Assembly (NCBI RefSeq): GCF_038002225.1
Contig: NZ_JBBOCA010000001.1
Coordinates: forward strand, 3,658,001-3,722,000
Origin: Paenibacillus sp. FSL R7-0204
GTDB taxonomy: Bacteria > Bacillota > Bacilli > Paenibacillales > Paenibacillaceae
Reading direction: 5' to 3'
Length of the DNA: 64,000 nucleotides
In this document: piece after piece, positions 34,485 through 43,606 of the stretch
Layout of the letters: every line of letters begins with the position of its first letter
Position numbering within the stretch: the stretch's first letter is position 1
Program-made: the position numbers and the translations under genes
The notes under the pieces: generated by a model
Seen by the model: only the letters and a program-made list of their open reading frames with translations
Told to the model about the DNA's origin: nothing
The model's database searches: none

Positions 34485-36302
34485 ATGGTAAGCAAGGTTA
34501 AACGACTATTGATCGGGCGTCCGATGAAGTCGAACGAACTCGATCATGAAAAGTTATCCAAGGTGAAAGCACTGGCTGTCCTGTCTTCTGATGCACTCTC
34601 GTCTGTAGCCTACGGAACAGAACAAATTCTGATTGTACTGGTGGCCGCCGGATTCACCGCTATCTGGTACTCCTTGCCAATCGCATTAGCCGTACTGGGC
34701 TTGCTGGCCATTCTGATCCTGTCCTACCGGCAGACGATATTCGCTTATCCGCAGGGCGGAGGTGCTTATATTGTAGCCAAAACCAATCTTGGGGTGCATA
34801 CGGGGCTTCTGGCCGGCGGCTCGCTGCTGGTGGATTACATTCTGACGGTGGCGGTAAGCGCCTCGGCGGGGACAGATGCGATCACTTCAGCTTTTCCAAA
34901 TCTGCATAATCATAGTGTCCTCATAGCGGTATCTGTTATCGTACTCTTAACGATTGTTAATCTGCGCGGGGTGACCGAATCGGCTTCGTTCATCGCCATC
35001 CCTGTCTATCTGTTCGTTGTTTCCATCTTCGTGCTCATCATCTCGGGGGTCTTCAAATATATGACCGGCGGCGCCCATGCCCACGTTCCTGAGATTGGCT
35101 CGGCGGTATCGAACGTGAGTATGTTCCTGCTGCTGAAGGCCTTCAGCTCCGGCTGTTCGGCTCTGACCGGGGTTGAGGCAGTCTCCAATGCCATTCCTAA
35201 CTTCAAAGCACCGGCGGAGAAAAATGCAGCTAAAACGCTGATGCTCATGGGCCTCATTCTCGGGGTGATGTTCACGGGCATTACGCTGCTCGCTTACTGG
35301 TACGGCATCATGCCCGATGAGAAGGCTACCGTGGTCTCACAGATTACCGAATCTACCTTCGGGCGCGGCGGACTGTACTTCTTCATCCAGGGGATTACTG
35401 CGGTTATCCTGTTTCTGGCAGCCAACACGGCGTACTCAGCCTTCCCGCTGCTGGCGTTCATGTTCGCCAAAGACAAATATCTGCCCCATGCCTTCATGGT
35501 GCGCGGCGACCGGCTGGGCTTCTCCAACGGTATTATTTTCCTCGGCGTGATGTCGGCAGTGCTGGTAGCGGCATTTCACGGGAATACAGAAGGACTCATC
35601 CCATTATATGCAGTAGGGGTATTCATTCCGTTCACGCTGTCGCAGCTAGGCATGATGGTCCAATGGTACAGAACGAAGCCGCAAGGCTGGCAGAGCAAGT
35701 TCGCCGTGAATACGGTCGGGATGCTCACCACGTTAACGATCACCATGATCTTCATCATCACCAAATTCTCCAGCGTGTGGATGGCCTTCATTTTCCTGCC
35801 GGTCGTCATTATCGTGTTCCACCGGATTCACCGTCATTATATGAATATTGCCGATCAGCTGCGGATTTGTCCGGCAACCGATAAGCCTTGTATCAAAGGA
35901 AGCACCGTAGTCGTTCCGGTCGCCGGTGTGACCCGCGCTGTACTGCATTCGATCAGCTATGCGAAGTCATTGACGGATAATGTGGTCGCTGTATATGTAG
36001 GTTTCGATGAAGAAGAGATTCACAAGATGGAGCAGAAGTGGGAGGAGTGGAACCCCGGCGTACGCCTGATCGTCCTGCGTTCCCGCTACCGCAGCATTAT
36101 CCGCCCGCTGGTGAAGTTCATCGATACAGTAGAGTGGAAGACCTCTTCAACGGATCATATTACCGTCCTGATTCCGCAATTCGTGACCAAGCACTGGTGG
36201 CAGGCGGTGCTGCATAATCAGACCAGCTTGTTCATCCGTTCATATCTGATGAATCAGAAGGACATTGTCATCGCCACGGTTCCTTTCCATCTGCATAAAT
36301 AA
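34485..36302 (+). CDS. kimA: High-affinity potassium importer KimA
   Basis: A 605-residue KUP/APC-type K+/H+ symporter: twelve transmembrane helices (about 50-470) and a C-terminal cytoplasmic universal-stress-like domain (GSTVVVPVAGVTRAVLHSISYAKSLTDNVVAVYVGFDEEE). The conserved opening LSKVKALAVLSSDALSSVAYGTEQILIVL matches B. subtilis KimA (YdaO). The frame is open farther upstream, but ATG 34485 with AGAGAGGAACTG gives the family start. Expression is under the c-di-AMP riboswitch at 34202-34342, so potassium sufficiency should repress it. Confidence 0.94.
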   Translation: MVSKVKRLLIGRPMKSNELDHEKLSKVKALAVLSSDALSSVAYGTEQILIVLVAAGFTAIWYSLPIALAVLGLLAILILSYRQTIFAYPQGGGAYIVAKTNLGVHTGLLAGGSLLVDYILTVAVSASAGTDAITSAFPNLHNHSVLIAVSVIVLLTIVNLRGVTESASFIAIPVYLFVVSIFVLIISGVFKYMTGGAHAHVPEIGSAVSNVSMFLLLKAFSSGCSALTGVEAVSNAIPNFKAPAEKNAAKTLMLMGLILGVMFTGITLLAYWYGIMPDEKATVVSQITESTFGRGGLYFFIQGITAVILFLAANTAYSAFPLLAFMFAKDKYLPHAFMVRGDRLGFSNGIIFLGVMSAVLVAAFHGNTEGLIPLYAVGVFIPFTLSQLGMMVQWYRTKPQGWQSKFAVNTVGMLTTLTITMIFIITKFSSVWMAFIFLPVVIIVFHRIHRHYMNIADQLRICPATDKPCIKGSTVVVPVAGVTRAVLHSISYAKSLTDNVVAVYVGFDEEEIHKMEQKWEEWNPGVRLIVLRSRYRSIIRPLVKFIDTVEWKTSSTDHITVLIPQFVTKHWWQAVLHNQTSLFIRSYLMNQKDIVIATVPFHLHK

Positions 36303-36321
36303 TATAGAAGATTATAGGAAG

Positions 36322-36361
36322 ACGGCTGTTTCTGCTTCATGCGGAGGCGGCCGTTTTTACG
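36322..36361 (+). terminator. Terminator after kimA
   Basis: ACGGCTGTTTCTGC pairs with GCGGAGGCGGCCGT around TTCAT, followed by TTTTA. Confidence 0.75.
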
Positions 36362-36367
36362 TTTTAG

Positions 36368-36396
36368 TTGACAGAGATAATGAGAATCAATATCAT
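36368..36396 (+). promoter_or_regulatory. Fur box within a sigma-A promoter
   Basis: -35 TTGACA (36368-36373), 17-bp spacer, -10 TATCAT (36391-36396). The spacer and -10 are covered by GATAATGAGAATCAATATC (36376-36394), 17 of 19 matches to the classical Fur consensus GATAATGATAATCATTATC. Binding there would block the promoter, giving iron repression. Confidence 0.9.
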
Positions 36397-36488
36397 CAAT
36401 CTATAAGCAATAAATGAGCTTGTCTGTTTTATAGCTAAATTATAATAGAGGAGCCTTGCTCCATTACATTTATACGAGGAGTGTTATC

Positions 36489-37295
36489 ATGTCGGAACGT
36501 TTAAATACAGAGCAGCTGAGCATCGGATATGCGGAGACTATGATTGTGAAGGGGCTGAACCTGTCGCTTCCGACAGGGAAGATTACGGCGCTTGTCGGGG
36601 CGAACGGCTCGGGGAAATCCACGATTCTGAAGACAATGGCCCGGATCATGAAGCCGAAGAGCGGGAGTGTCATGCTTGACGGGAAGTCTATTCACAATCT
36701 CTCCACCAAAGAGGTGGCCCGCCAGCTGGCGATTCTGCCGCAGAATCCTACTGCCCCGGACGGCTTAACGGTATCTGAGCTGGTAGGGTATGGACGGTAT
36801 CCGCATCAGAAGGGCTTCGGCAGCCTGACGCCTGAAGACCGCAGCATTATTGCCGATGCGATTGCGCTGACCGGCATGAATGAATTCCGTGACCGGCCGA
36901 TTGACCGCCTCTCCGGCGGACAGCGGCAGCGGGCCTGGATCGCCATGGCACTGGCACAGCAGACAGATATTCTGTTCCTTGATGAGCCGACGACCTTCCT
37001 GGATATGGCCCATCAGCTGGAGGTGCTTCAGCTGCTGCAGAAGCTGAATGAGCAGGAAGGCCGGACGATCATTATGGTTGTCCATGATTTGAACCATGCC
37101 TCCCGTTACGCACAGCACATGGTAGCGATCAAATCCGGCAATGTGATCAGCGAAGGCGCTCCGAACGAGGTAATGACACCGGCGGTGCTGCGTGAGGTAT
37201 TCGGCATTGAGGCGGATATTGTACCTGATCCGCGTACAGGTGTGCCGCTGTGTTTGCCTTATGAGCTGGCTGCGTACAAAGCAGCCGGGCTGTAG
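36489..37295 (+). CDS. yusV: Iron-siderophore ABC transporter ATP-binding protein (YusV/FecE type)
   Basis: A 268-residue ABC ATPase. Walker A GANGSGKST, Q-loop LPQNP, ABC signature LSGGQRQRAWIAMALAQ, Walker B ILFLDEPTT, and the H-loop VVHDLNHASRYA. The sequence matches FecE/FhuC ATPases of siderophore uptake. It stands alone with no permease or binding-protein gene, like B. subtilis yusV, which serves several siderophore systems. ATG 36489 follows CGAGGAGTG. The promoter carries a Fur box, supporting an iron-uptake role. Confidence 0.9.
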   Translation: MSERLNTEQLSIGYAETMIVKGLNLSLPTGKITALVGANGSGKSTILKTMARIMKPKSGSVMLDGKSIHNLSTKEVARQLAILPQNPTAPDGLTVSELVGYGRYPHQKGFGSLTPEDRSIIADAIALTGMNEFRDRPIDRLSGGQRQRAWIAMALAQQTDILFLDEPTTFLDMAHQLEVLQLLQKLNEQEGRTIIMVVHDLNHASRYAQHMVAIKSGNVISEGAPNEVMTPAVLREVFGIEADIVPDPRTGVPLCLPYELAAYKAAGL

Positions 37296-37367
37296 GAGGA
37301 GGAGCGGCTGGCGAATAGGGTATAATTGGGAATTTCGAAACATAATAATGCTGTATGCAGCTTCGTA

Positions 37368-37400
37368 ACAGGCTCCTGTCATTGACAAGGGAGCCTGTTC
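37368..37400 (+). terminator. Terminator after the siderophore ATPase gene
   Basis: AACAGGCTCC pairs with GGAGCCTGTT around about 12 bases, followed by CGTTGTT. Confidence 0.75.
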
Positions 37401-37486
37401 GTTGTTAAAGTTGTGGTTGCTGAAGCCGTAATTAACCGGCAGCGAGCACGACCATTATCTTGTTTATAGAGTTAGGAGCATGAAGA

Positions 37487-38401
37487 ATGAATATTGACAA
37501 CATATATGAGGATTTGCAGCCGCTTGTTACAGCAGGCTCACTGAAACGCCGGGAGAGCCTTAAGAATCTGGTCTATACCCGCATGGGCGGCGAAGCAGAT
37601 ATTTTGGCTGCTCCTGTTACATATGAAGAGATCCAGAGCATCTATGCTTATGCCCAGGATCATCAGATCCCGCTTACGATTCTCGGCAACGGCTCCAATG
37701 TCATTATCCGGGACGGAGGCATCCGCGGCATCGTGCTCCAGACCTCGGATCTGTCCGGGATGGGCATCCGTGACGGGCTGCTCTATGCGCAGTGCGGGGC
37801 GAAGATTATCGATGTCTCAAGCTATGCGCTGGAGCAGAAGCTGACTGGTCTGGAATTCGCCTGCGGCATCCCGGGCACGGTAGGCGGGGCATTGTATATG
37901 AATGCCGGAGCTTATGGCGGTGAAGTGAAGGATGTGCTGGACAGTGCGCTCGTGATCGACCGGAAAGGCCATCTCCTCACCCTGCACAGCGATCAGCTGC
38001 AATGGGGATACCGCAGCAGCATCTTCGCCAGCGGACAATATATTGTACTGGAGGCGAGATTCAAGCTTCTGCCAGGCGATCCTGCCGCGATTAAGGCGTC
38101 CATGGATGAGTTAACCTATCTGCGGGAATCGAAGCAACCGCTGGAGTATCCGTCCTGCGGCAGTGTATTTAAGCGGCCGCCGGGCCGGTTCGCGGGGCAG
38201 CTGATTCAGGAGAGCGGACTCCAGGGGACGCGCATCGGCGGCGCTGAGGTCTCACGCAAGCATGCGGGCTTCATTATCAACGCCGACAACGCGACAGCCA
38301 GCGATTATATCGGATTGATCCAGCATGTACGCTCAGCGGTGAAGCACAAGTTCGATGTGGAGCTGGAGACGGAAGTGGAGATTATCGGGGAAGAACTATA
38401 G
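37487..38401 (+). CDS. murB: UDP-N-acetylenolpyruvoylglucosamine reductase
   Basis: A 304-residue flavoenzyme of peptidoglycan precursor synthesis, reducing UDP-GlcNAc-enolpyruvate to UDP-MurNAc with NADPH. FAD-binding segments TRMGGEADIL, LTILGNGSNVIIRDGG and GIPGTVGGALYMNAGAYGGEVKD; catalytic-site segments WGYRSSIFAS and PSCGSVFKRP; C-terminal GLQGTRIGGAEVSRKHAGFIIN. The length fits the type II MurB of Firmicutes. It is monocistronic, followed by a two-hairpin repeat. Confidence 0.96.
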   Translation: MNIDNIYEDLQPLVTAGSLKRRESLKNLVYTRMGGEADILAAPVTYEEIQSIYAYAQDHQIPLTILGNGSNVIIRDGGIRGIVLQTSDLSGMGIRDGLLYAQCGAKIIDVSSYALEQKLTGLEFACGIPGTVGGALYMNAGAYGGEVKDVLDSALVIDRKGHLLTLHSDQLQWGYRSSIFASGQYIVLEARFKLLPGDPAAIKASMDELTYLRESKQPLEYPSCGSVFKRPPGRFAGQLIQESGLQGTRIGGAEVSRKHAGFIINADNATASDYIGLIQHVRSAVKHKFDVELETEVEIIGEEL

Positions 38402-38413
38402 ACGATAGTTTTT

Positions 38414-38517
38414 GCCAAGTTTAACCGACTTTGCCGTCCTTTTAAAGGACGATGCCGTTTCGGCGAGAAATAGAAGGATAATTTATAGCGTGAAAAACAT
38501 AAATTCTTATATTTGAA
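38414..38517 (+). repeat. Two-hairpin dispersed repeat, copy 2
   Basis: Same element as at 15408 and 43607: TTGCCGTCC-TTTTAAA-GGACGATGCCG hairpin, then GGCGAGAAATAGAAGGATAA and a second AT-rich hairpin ending TAAATTCTTATATTT. The outer AAACGG arm is degenerate on the left here (TTTAACCGA), so copy 2 is the most diverged at its 5' end. Confidence 0.85.
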
Positions 38518-38518
38518 A

Positions 38519-38572
38519 AGAGGGTGCAGTCCTAAGCCGGAATGTAGGCTTAGACCTGCACCCTCTTTAGAT
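38519..38572 (-). terminator. Strong terminator of the small minus-strand gene
   Basis: AGAGGGTGCAG and TAAGCC pair with GGCTTA and CTGCACCCTCT, giving a 17-bp stem. Confidence 0.85.
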
Positions 38573-38597
38573 TCTTACGGCCGGAGCCACCGGATAA

Positions 38598-38933
38598 TCA
38601 GCTTACGGCCAGCGAATATTTCGCCCGGCTCGTCTGCAGATCCACCTTGGCTTCGGACACTTCTTGAAGCTGCAGCCCGCTTACGGCCAGCTCATATCCC
38701 GGCTGCGGCAGGGGCACCAGCTCTCCATCGGCATTCAGGGTACTGCCTGTACCGCGCAGAATGACCGCACTATCCAGATAATTATCAATGACATCGTCAG
38801 CGTTCCGGTAGTCTACGGTCTCCAGCTTGAAATGGACGGTGTCGAGATCATCCAGCTCCCGTTTTTCGATGACAAGCGTTGTGTCCTTACGGGCTTCCAG
38901 CCAATCGATAAGCTTCTGTACGTTTGCTTCCAT
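38598..38933 (-). CDS. Hypothetical cytoplasmic protein
   Basis: A 111-residue acidic protein, no signal peptide, membrane span or cysteines. It begins MEANVQKLIDWLEARKD and contains alternating strands (TTLVIEKRELDDL, VHFKLETVDYRNADDVIDNYL). I do not recognise a family. The start is supported by GGATGGGATC upstream and the strong terminator after it, and the reading frame is well used, so it is a real gene of unknown role. Confidence 0.65.
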   Translation of the reverse strand: MEANVQKLIDWLEARKDTTLVIEKRELDDLDTVHFKLETVDYRNADDVIDNYLDSAVILRGTGSTLNADGELVPLPQPGYELAVSGLQLQEVSEAKVDLQTSRAKYSLAVS

Positions 38934-39127
38934 AGTATGATCCCATCCTTCGGTTAATAGAGATTGTTAATTCTAAGTTACCCCTTTCAATGCAATTGAA
39001 TCCGAACAATTTGCTGTCCATATATATATTAATTGTACTATGCAGGGTGTTTGCCTTCCTTCATTCGTGTGTAAACTATTCTTATGCATTGTAAGGATGC
39101 CAATATCTTAGTAAGAAGGTGAATCCA

Positions 39128-39868
39128 ATGGGGAACGCATTATTATGGGGCGCAGTCTCCGGCTCGGCGGTCTTGATTGGCGCTCTTTTGGCCTTATTCC
39201 TGCGGATTAAAAGCAAGCTGATCGGCTTCATCATGGCGTTCGGTACCGGGGTGCTGATTGGCGCGGCGGCGTATGAATTGCTAGAGGATTCTGCCAGTGA
39301 AGGCGGGCTGGCCCCGACGATTATCGGGTTCACCGCCGGAGCACTGGTGTTCACGCTGTTTGACTGGCTGATCTCGCGAAAGGGCGGAGCCGGACGCAAG
39401 CGCTCAGCCAGAGCGTCTTCAGGGAAGGGCGATGCCAAGGGCGGAGGTCTGGCTATTTTTGCCGGAACGGTACTGGATGCGATTCCTGAATCGATCATGA
39501 TCGGCGCAAGTCTCATTGCGGGTCAAGGCGTTAGCGTACTGTTAGTCATTGCCATCTTCATCAGCAATATTCCCGAGGGCTTGTCCAGCACGGCTGGACT
39601 GAAGCAGGACGGCTATGGCAAAGGCAAGATTATGCTGCTGTGGCTCGGCGTACTCGCTATCTCCACACTGGCCTCAGGGGCGGGGTATGCGTTCATGGAT
39701 CACGCAAGCAGTTATACGGAAGCGGTGATTGCCTCTTTTGCCGGAGGAGGAATTATTGCCATGGTGTCCTCCAGCATGATGCCTGAAGCCTACGAAGAAG
39801 GGGGGCCGCTCACGGGGTTCATCGCTGCGATGGGACTGCTGTGCTCGCTGATTCTGGATCAGCTGTGA
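39128..39868 (+). CDS. ZIP-family-like metal transporter
   Basis: A 246-residue membrane protein with about eight helices and a Lys/Arg/Gly-rich cytoplasmic loop after TM3 (about 88-108). It has ZIP-like motifs in TM4 (TVLDAIPESIMIGASL) and TM5 (FISNIPEGLSSTAGL). In most ZIP proteins these carry histidines (HNxPEG) that bind metal; here both are replaced (Asp-Ala and Ser-Asn), although the glutamates remain. So metal specificity may differ or the protein may have another substrate. The start ATG 39128 follows AGAAGGTG; a GTG at 39119 is too close to that site. Confidence 0.8.
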   Translation: MGNALLWGAVSGSAVLIGALLALFLRIKSKLIGFIMAFGTGVLIGAAAYELLEDSASEGGLAPTIIGFTAGALVFTLFDWLISRKGGAGRKRSARASSGKGDAKGGGLAIFAGTVLDAIPESIMIGASLIAGQGVSVLLVIAIFISNIPEGLSSTAGLKQDGYGKGKIMLLWLGVLAISTLASGAGYAFMDHASSYTEAVIASFAGGGIIAMVSSSMMPEAYEEGGPLTGFIAAMGLLCSLILDQL

Positions 39869-39943
39869 GGGTTGTCAAGCCCGCTGCAATCATGGTATAG
39901 TTCAAGACGCACCAAGATAAAGAAGGAATCTGCGCCGCGCGCA

Positions 39944-39978
39944 GGAGAGGTTCGCGAACTCCCTCTATAAAAAACTAA
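39944..39978 (+). ncRNA. preQ1-I riboswitch
   Basis: AGAGGTTCGCGAACTCCCTCT followed by the A-rich tail ATAAAAAACTAA is the preQ1 class I aptamer. The 5-bp stem AGAGG..CCTCT and the tail that pseudoknots into the loop are both present. It precedes the queF-queC-queD-queE operon and represses it when preQ1 is available. An AT-rich stem (ACTAA..TTAGT) just after it is probably part of the expression platform. Confidence 0.95.
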
Positions 39979-40067
39979 GCTATTTTTAGTAGAGCCAGGT
40001 TTTCGAAATCTCGTTCTTCTTTCCAGTTCAGGCCATGAGCCTAGGGAAAAGAGAGGGGTTTTTTGTC

Positions 40068-40568
40068 ATGTCAGAAGGCAGAATGCAAGAGGAAATGCAG
40101 GAGGTTACCCTGCTGGGCAACCAAGGCACGCAGTACAAGTTCGGCTATGATCCGGGGATTCTGGAGGCGTTCGATAACAAGCATCCCGGCCGCGATTATT
40201 TCGTCAAATTCAACTGTCCCGAGTTCACCAGCCTGTGTCCCGTGACCGGTCAGCCGGATTTCGGGGTGATGTATATCTCGTACATTCCTGATATCCGAAT
40301 GGTGGAATCGAAGTCACTGAAGCTCTATCTGTTCAGCTTCCGCAATCATGGGGATTTCCATGAGGACTGTGTCAACATTATTATGAATGATCTGATCTCG
40401 CTGATGGAGCCGCGTTATATCGAAGTGTGGGGCAAATTCACGCCGCGCGGCGGCATTTCCATCGATCCTTACTGCAACTGGGGGCGTCCGGGAACCAAAT
40501 ATGAGGCGATGGCCGAGCACCGGCTGATGAATCATGACCTGTATCCCGAGAAAGTGGACAACCGTTAA
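40068..40568 (+). CDS. queF: NADPH-dependent 7-cyano-7-deazaguanine reductase
   Basis: A 166-residue enzyme converting preQ0 to preQ1 in queuosine synthesis. The catalytic Cys57 lies in [14 protein letters not shown], with conserved Asp64. The family signature [20 protein letters not shown] and the end [13 protein letters not shown] are present. It is the unimodular (short) QueF of Firmicutes. ATG 40068 follows AGAGAGGGG. First gene of the operon, directly under the preQ1 riboswitch. Confidence 0.96.
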   Translation: MSEGRMQEEMQEVTLLGNQGTQYKFGYDPGILEAFDNKHPGRDYFVKFNCPEFTSLCPVTGQPDFGVMYISYIPDIRMVESKSLKLYLFSFRNHGDFHEDCVNIIMNDLISLMEPRYIEVWGKFTPRGGISIDPYCNWGRPGTKYEAMAEHRLMNHDLYPEKVDNR

Positions 40569-40613
40569 TCCGCAGGAACCAGCTTCGCAGAGCAATCAGG
40601 AGGAGAGATCAGT

Positions 40614-41279
40614 ATGGTAAATAGAAAAGCATTAGTCGTCTTCAGCGGCGGCCAAGACAGCACGACCTGCCTGGCGTGGGCATTGCAGGAATTCCAGGAG
40701 GTTCAGGTGGTCACGTTCAATTATAATCAGCGCCATGCGGCCGAGATTGAAGTCGCCAAGGCGATTGCCGCGAGGTTCGGCGTGAAGCAGCATATTCTGG
40801 ACCTGGGGCTGCTGAACCAGCTTGCTCCGAACGCCTTGACGCGGGAGGATATTGAAATTACCGCAGGCGAGGGTGAAGAGCTGCCCAGCACGTTCGTAGA
40901 TGGACGTAACCTGCTGTTCTTATCCTTCGCGGCCATTCTGGCCAAGCAGCTCGGCTACTCCAATATTATCACCGGGGTCTGCCAGACGGACTTCAGCGGG
41001 TATCCGGACTGCCGCGATGTGTTCGTGAAGTCGCTGAATGTCACGCTTAATCTGTCGATGGATGTGGAGTTCGTCATTCATACCCCGCTGATGTGGCTAG
41101 ACAAGAAGCAAACCTGGAAGCTGGCAGACGAGCTGGGCCAGTTCGATTATGTCCGGGAGCAGACCTTGACCTGTTATAACGGAATCATTGGCAGCGGCTG
41201 CGGCACCTGTCCGGCATGTCTCCTGCGTCAGCGCGGTCTGGAGCAATATGAGGCAGAGCGTCATGAGGCGGGACTATAA
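40614..41279 (+). CDS. queC: 7-cyano-7-deazaguanine synthase
   Basis: A 221-residue ATP-dependent enzyme turning 7-carboxy-7-deazaguanine into preQ0. PP-loop SGGQDSTTC near the N-terminus. The C-terminal zinc cysteines are in [16 protein letters not shown]. Start ATG follows CAGGAGGAGAG. It overlaps queD by one base (TAATG), so translation is coupled. Confidence 0.96.
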   Translation: MVNRKALVVFSGGQDSTTCLAWALQEFQEVQVVTFNYNQRHAAEIEVAKAIAARFGVKQHILDLGLLNQLAPNALTREDIEITAGEGEELPSTFVDGRNLLFLSFAAILAKQLGYSNIITGVCQTDFSGYPDCRDVFVKSLNVTLNLSMDVEFVIHTPLMWLDKKQTWKLADELGQFDYVREQTLTCYNGIIGSGCGTCPACLLRQRGLEQYEAERHEAGL

Positions 41280-41761
41280 TGCGGGGCGAAGTAGCCGTCT
41301 GCAAAATATTCACCTTCGACGCCGCCCATCAGCTCATCGGACACAAGGGGAAATGCAGCAATCTGCATGGGCATACCTACAAGCTGGAGGTAGTGCTGAA
41401 GGGTGTGCCGTCCGTAGAGGAAGGACAGTCGGATGAAGGGTTCGTTATCGATTTCAGCGATATTAAAGCGGCTGTGCAGGAGGTGGTGGTTGGGCGGCTG
41501 GATCATGCTTTTCTGGCGATGGGCAATGAGCCTGTGCTGGAGACACTGATGGCGACAGGCTCCAAAGTTGCGCTGCTCTCCTTCCGCACCACAGCAGAGA
41601 ATCTGTCTGCCTACATTGCCTATGAGCTGAAACGGGCGGCGCTGCCGGTCTACTCAGTCAAGCTATGGGAGACTCCTACCTCTTGGGCTGAAGTGCTGGC
41701 AGCAGATATTCCCCAGGAGGGACCGGCTTACCGGCTGTATGGTGGCTGCGATCATGAGTAG
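41279..41761 (+). CDS. queD: 6-carboxy-5,6,7,8-tetrahydropterin synthase
   Basis: A 160-residue PTPS-family enzyme that converts dihydroneopterin triphosphate to carboxytetrahydropterin, early in preQ0 synthesis. Zinc histidines are His17 (DAAHQL), His30 and His32 (NLHGHTYK), and the catalytic Cys26 is in GKCSN. The end overlaps queE by eight bases. The start is fused to the queC stop. Confidence 0.95.
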   Translation: MRGEVAVCKIFTFDAAHQLIGHKGKCSNLHGHTYKLEVVLKGVPSVEEGQSDEGFVIDFSDIKAAVQEVVVGRLDHAFLAMGNEPVLETLMATGSKVALLSFRTTAENLSAYIAYELKRAALPVYSVKLWETPTSWAEVLAADIPQEGPAYRLYGGCDHE

Positions 41762-42476
41762 AATCCCTGTGATTGAAATGTTCGGCCCGACGATTCAGGG
41801 GGAAGGCGCGGTCATTGGTGTCAAAACGATGTTCGTCCGCACCTACGGCTGCGACTACCGCTGCGGCTGGTGTGATTCCGCCTTCACCTGGGATGGCTCG
41901 GCCAAGGATAGAGTGACGATGCATACGCCGCAGGAGATTCTCTCCGGGCTGCTGGAGCTGGCCGGGGAGAACTTCAATTGTGTCACCATCTCCGGGGGGA
42001 ACCCGGCGCTGATCGGGGAGGCGATGGGAGAATTCATCTCCCTGCTCCACGAACGCGGCATCCAGGCCGCGATTGAGACGCAGGGCAGCCGATGGCAGGA
42101 TTGGTTCCATGAGGTGGATGTGCTGACGATCAGCCCCAAGCCGCCCAGCTCCGGGATGCAGACGGACTGGGATAAGCTGGATGAGATTATGCATAGAGTC
42201 GCTGATAACGGCAAGGCCGCACATAGCCTGAAGGTGGTTGTTTTTAACCAGGAGGATTATGAATATGCCCGCAAGGTACACTTCAGGTACCCTGAGGTCC
42301 CGCTGTTCCTACAGCCGGGCAACGATAACGTCACCGAGGAAGGCGACATCTCAGGCCGTCTGCTGGGGCGGCTGGAATGGCTGTTCGAGCGGGTGATTGC
42401 CGATCCTCAGATGAACCGTGCACGGGTGCTGCCGCAGCTGCATGCCCTGATATGGCATAATAAGCGGGGAAAGTAA
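41754..42476 (+). CDS. queE: 7-carboxy-7-deazaguanine synthase (radical SAM)
   Basis: A 240-residue radical SAM enzyme making CDG from carboxytetrahydropterin. The cluster ligands form CX3CX2C (Cys33, Cys37, Cys40, in YGCDYRCGWC), with the family's TISGGNPAL and substrate-binding EMFGPTIQGEG motifs. An in-frame GTG at 41739 precedes it, but ATG 41754 gives the conserved opening and an eight-base overlap with queD. Last gene of the operon, followed by a terminator. Confidence 0.95.
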   Translation: MSRIPVIEMFGPTIQGEGAVIGVKTMFVRTYGCDYRCGWCDSAFTWDGSAKDRVTMHTPQEILSGLLELAGENFNCVTISGGNPALIGEAMGEFISLLHERGIQAAIETQGSRWQDWFHEVDVLTISPKPPSSGMQTDWDKLDEIMHRVADNGKAAHSLKVVVFNQEDYEYARKVHFRYPEVPLFLQPGNDNVTEEGDISGRLLGRLEWLFERVIADPQMNRARVLPQLHALIWHNKRGK

Positions 42477-42505
42477 GATTTTCTCATAAGGATTAGGTAT
42501 ACTGG

Positions 42506-42543
42506 AGACTGGGCTTCCTGAGCAGGGAGGTCCGGTCTTTTTA
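42506..42543 (+). terminator. Terminator of the que operon
   Basis: AGACTGGGCTTCCT pairs with GGGAGGTCCGGTCT around GAGCA, followed by TTTTTA. Confidence 0.85.
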
Positions 42544-42573
42544 CTATTTGCAGGAACAGAGGGGGAATTAAGA

Positions 42574-42735
42574 ATGGAGAATGGTTATTACGCAGGCTGG
42601 GGAACGCTGGCCCTGATTAATGCCGGACTGGCGCAAGGGAAGAACCGCAGCGGAATGAACTGGTTCCTGTTGTCGTTACTGCTGGGGCCGCTCGCAACGC
42701 TTATCCTGGTGATATCTGTTAAATTACCGGAATGA
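42574..42735 (+). CDS. Small single-TM membrane protein
   Basis: A 53-residue protein with one hydrophobic helix near the C-terminus (about 29-48, NWFLLSLLLGPLATLILVIS) and a Gly/Asn-rich N-terminus. It is short and has no homologue I recognise. ATG 42574 has GAGGGGGA about 9 bases upstream, giving it some support. It sits between the que terminator and a VanW-type gene. Confidence 0.5.
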   Translation: MENGYYAGWGTLALINAGLAQGKNRSGMNWFLLSLLLGPLATLILVISVKLPE

Positions 42736-42791
42736 TGGGTTAATTATAATTTATAGTTCCAGCAGAATTGCTATACGGGGGAGGAATCAGA

Positions 42792-43604
42792 ATGACGATG
42801 CAGGCCATGAAGCCCATCCGGCGTTCCAAGCTGCGATTGTTTGCAGGCAAGCGGTATTTTACCTGGAAGAGATACTGGAAATGGATCACAGCCAGCGGAC
42901 GTCTGGCTACAGAACAGCGCAGTGAAGCCCTGCCTTACCAGGCGGCCAGCCACGCGACACCGCTCTTGCGCAAATTGCGCAATGTGGATATGCAGCTTCA
43001 GCACAACAAAATCGTGAACCTGAGGCTCGCGGTTGCGAAGCTGGACGGGCTTGTTATTCAACCGGGCGAGAGCTTCTCTTATTGGCGCAGGATTGGCAAG
43101 CCTACGAGAAGAAAGGGATACCTGGACGGAATGGTGCTCCATTATGGCGGGTTCCGTTCCGGCACAGGCGGCGGTCTCTGTCAATTGTCCAATCTGATCT
43201 ACTGGATGACACTGCATACGCCGCTGACGGTTACCGAGCGGCACCGGCACAGCTATGATGTCTTTCCGGATGAGCAGCGGACCCAGCCCTTTGGGAGCGG
43301 GGCTACCTGTGCCTATAATTATCTGGATCTCCAGCTGCGCAATGATACAGAGCACGCTTATCAGCTTAAGCTGCATCTGGATGAGACTCATCTGCACGGG
43401 GAATGGCGCTGTGCAGGACAGCAGCTTTACCATTACGAAGTCTATGAAGATGGGCACCGTATCAGCCTGGAGCTGTGGGGCGGGTATATCCGCCGCAACG
43501 CGATCCGGCGCAGAGTGCTGACGCATAGCGGAGAGCTGGCCGGTGACGAAGCGGTGGCCGAGAACCACGCGCTGATGATGTATTCTCCGCTGCTGCATGG
43601 ATAA
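42792..43604 (+). CDS. VanW-family protein
   Basis: A 270-residue protein with the VanW domain: VIQPGESFSYWRRIGKPTRRKGYLDG, GTGGGLCQLSNLIYWMTLHTPL and CAYNYLDLQLRN. No clear signal peptide; the N-terminus is strongly basic. VanW occurs in vancomycin-resistance clusters but most copies, including this one without van genes nearby, have unknown function, possibly at the cell wall. ATG 42792 follows GGGGGAGGAATC. Confidence 0.88.
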   Translation: MTMQAMKPIRRSKLRLFAGKRYFTWKRYWKWITASGRLATEQRSEALPYQAASHATPLLRKLRNVDMQLQHNKIVNLRLAVAKLDGLVIQPGESFSYWRRIGKPTRRKGYLDGMVLHYGGFRSGTGGGLCQLSNLIYWMTLHTPLTVTERHRHSYDVFPDEQRTQPFGSGATCAYNYLDLQLRNDTEHAYQLKLHLDETHLHGEWRCAGQQLYHYEVYEDGHRISLELWGGYIRRNAIRRRVLTHSGELAGDEAVAENHALMMYSPLLHG

Positions 43605-43606
43605 GG

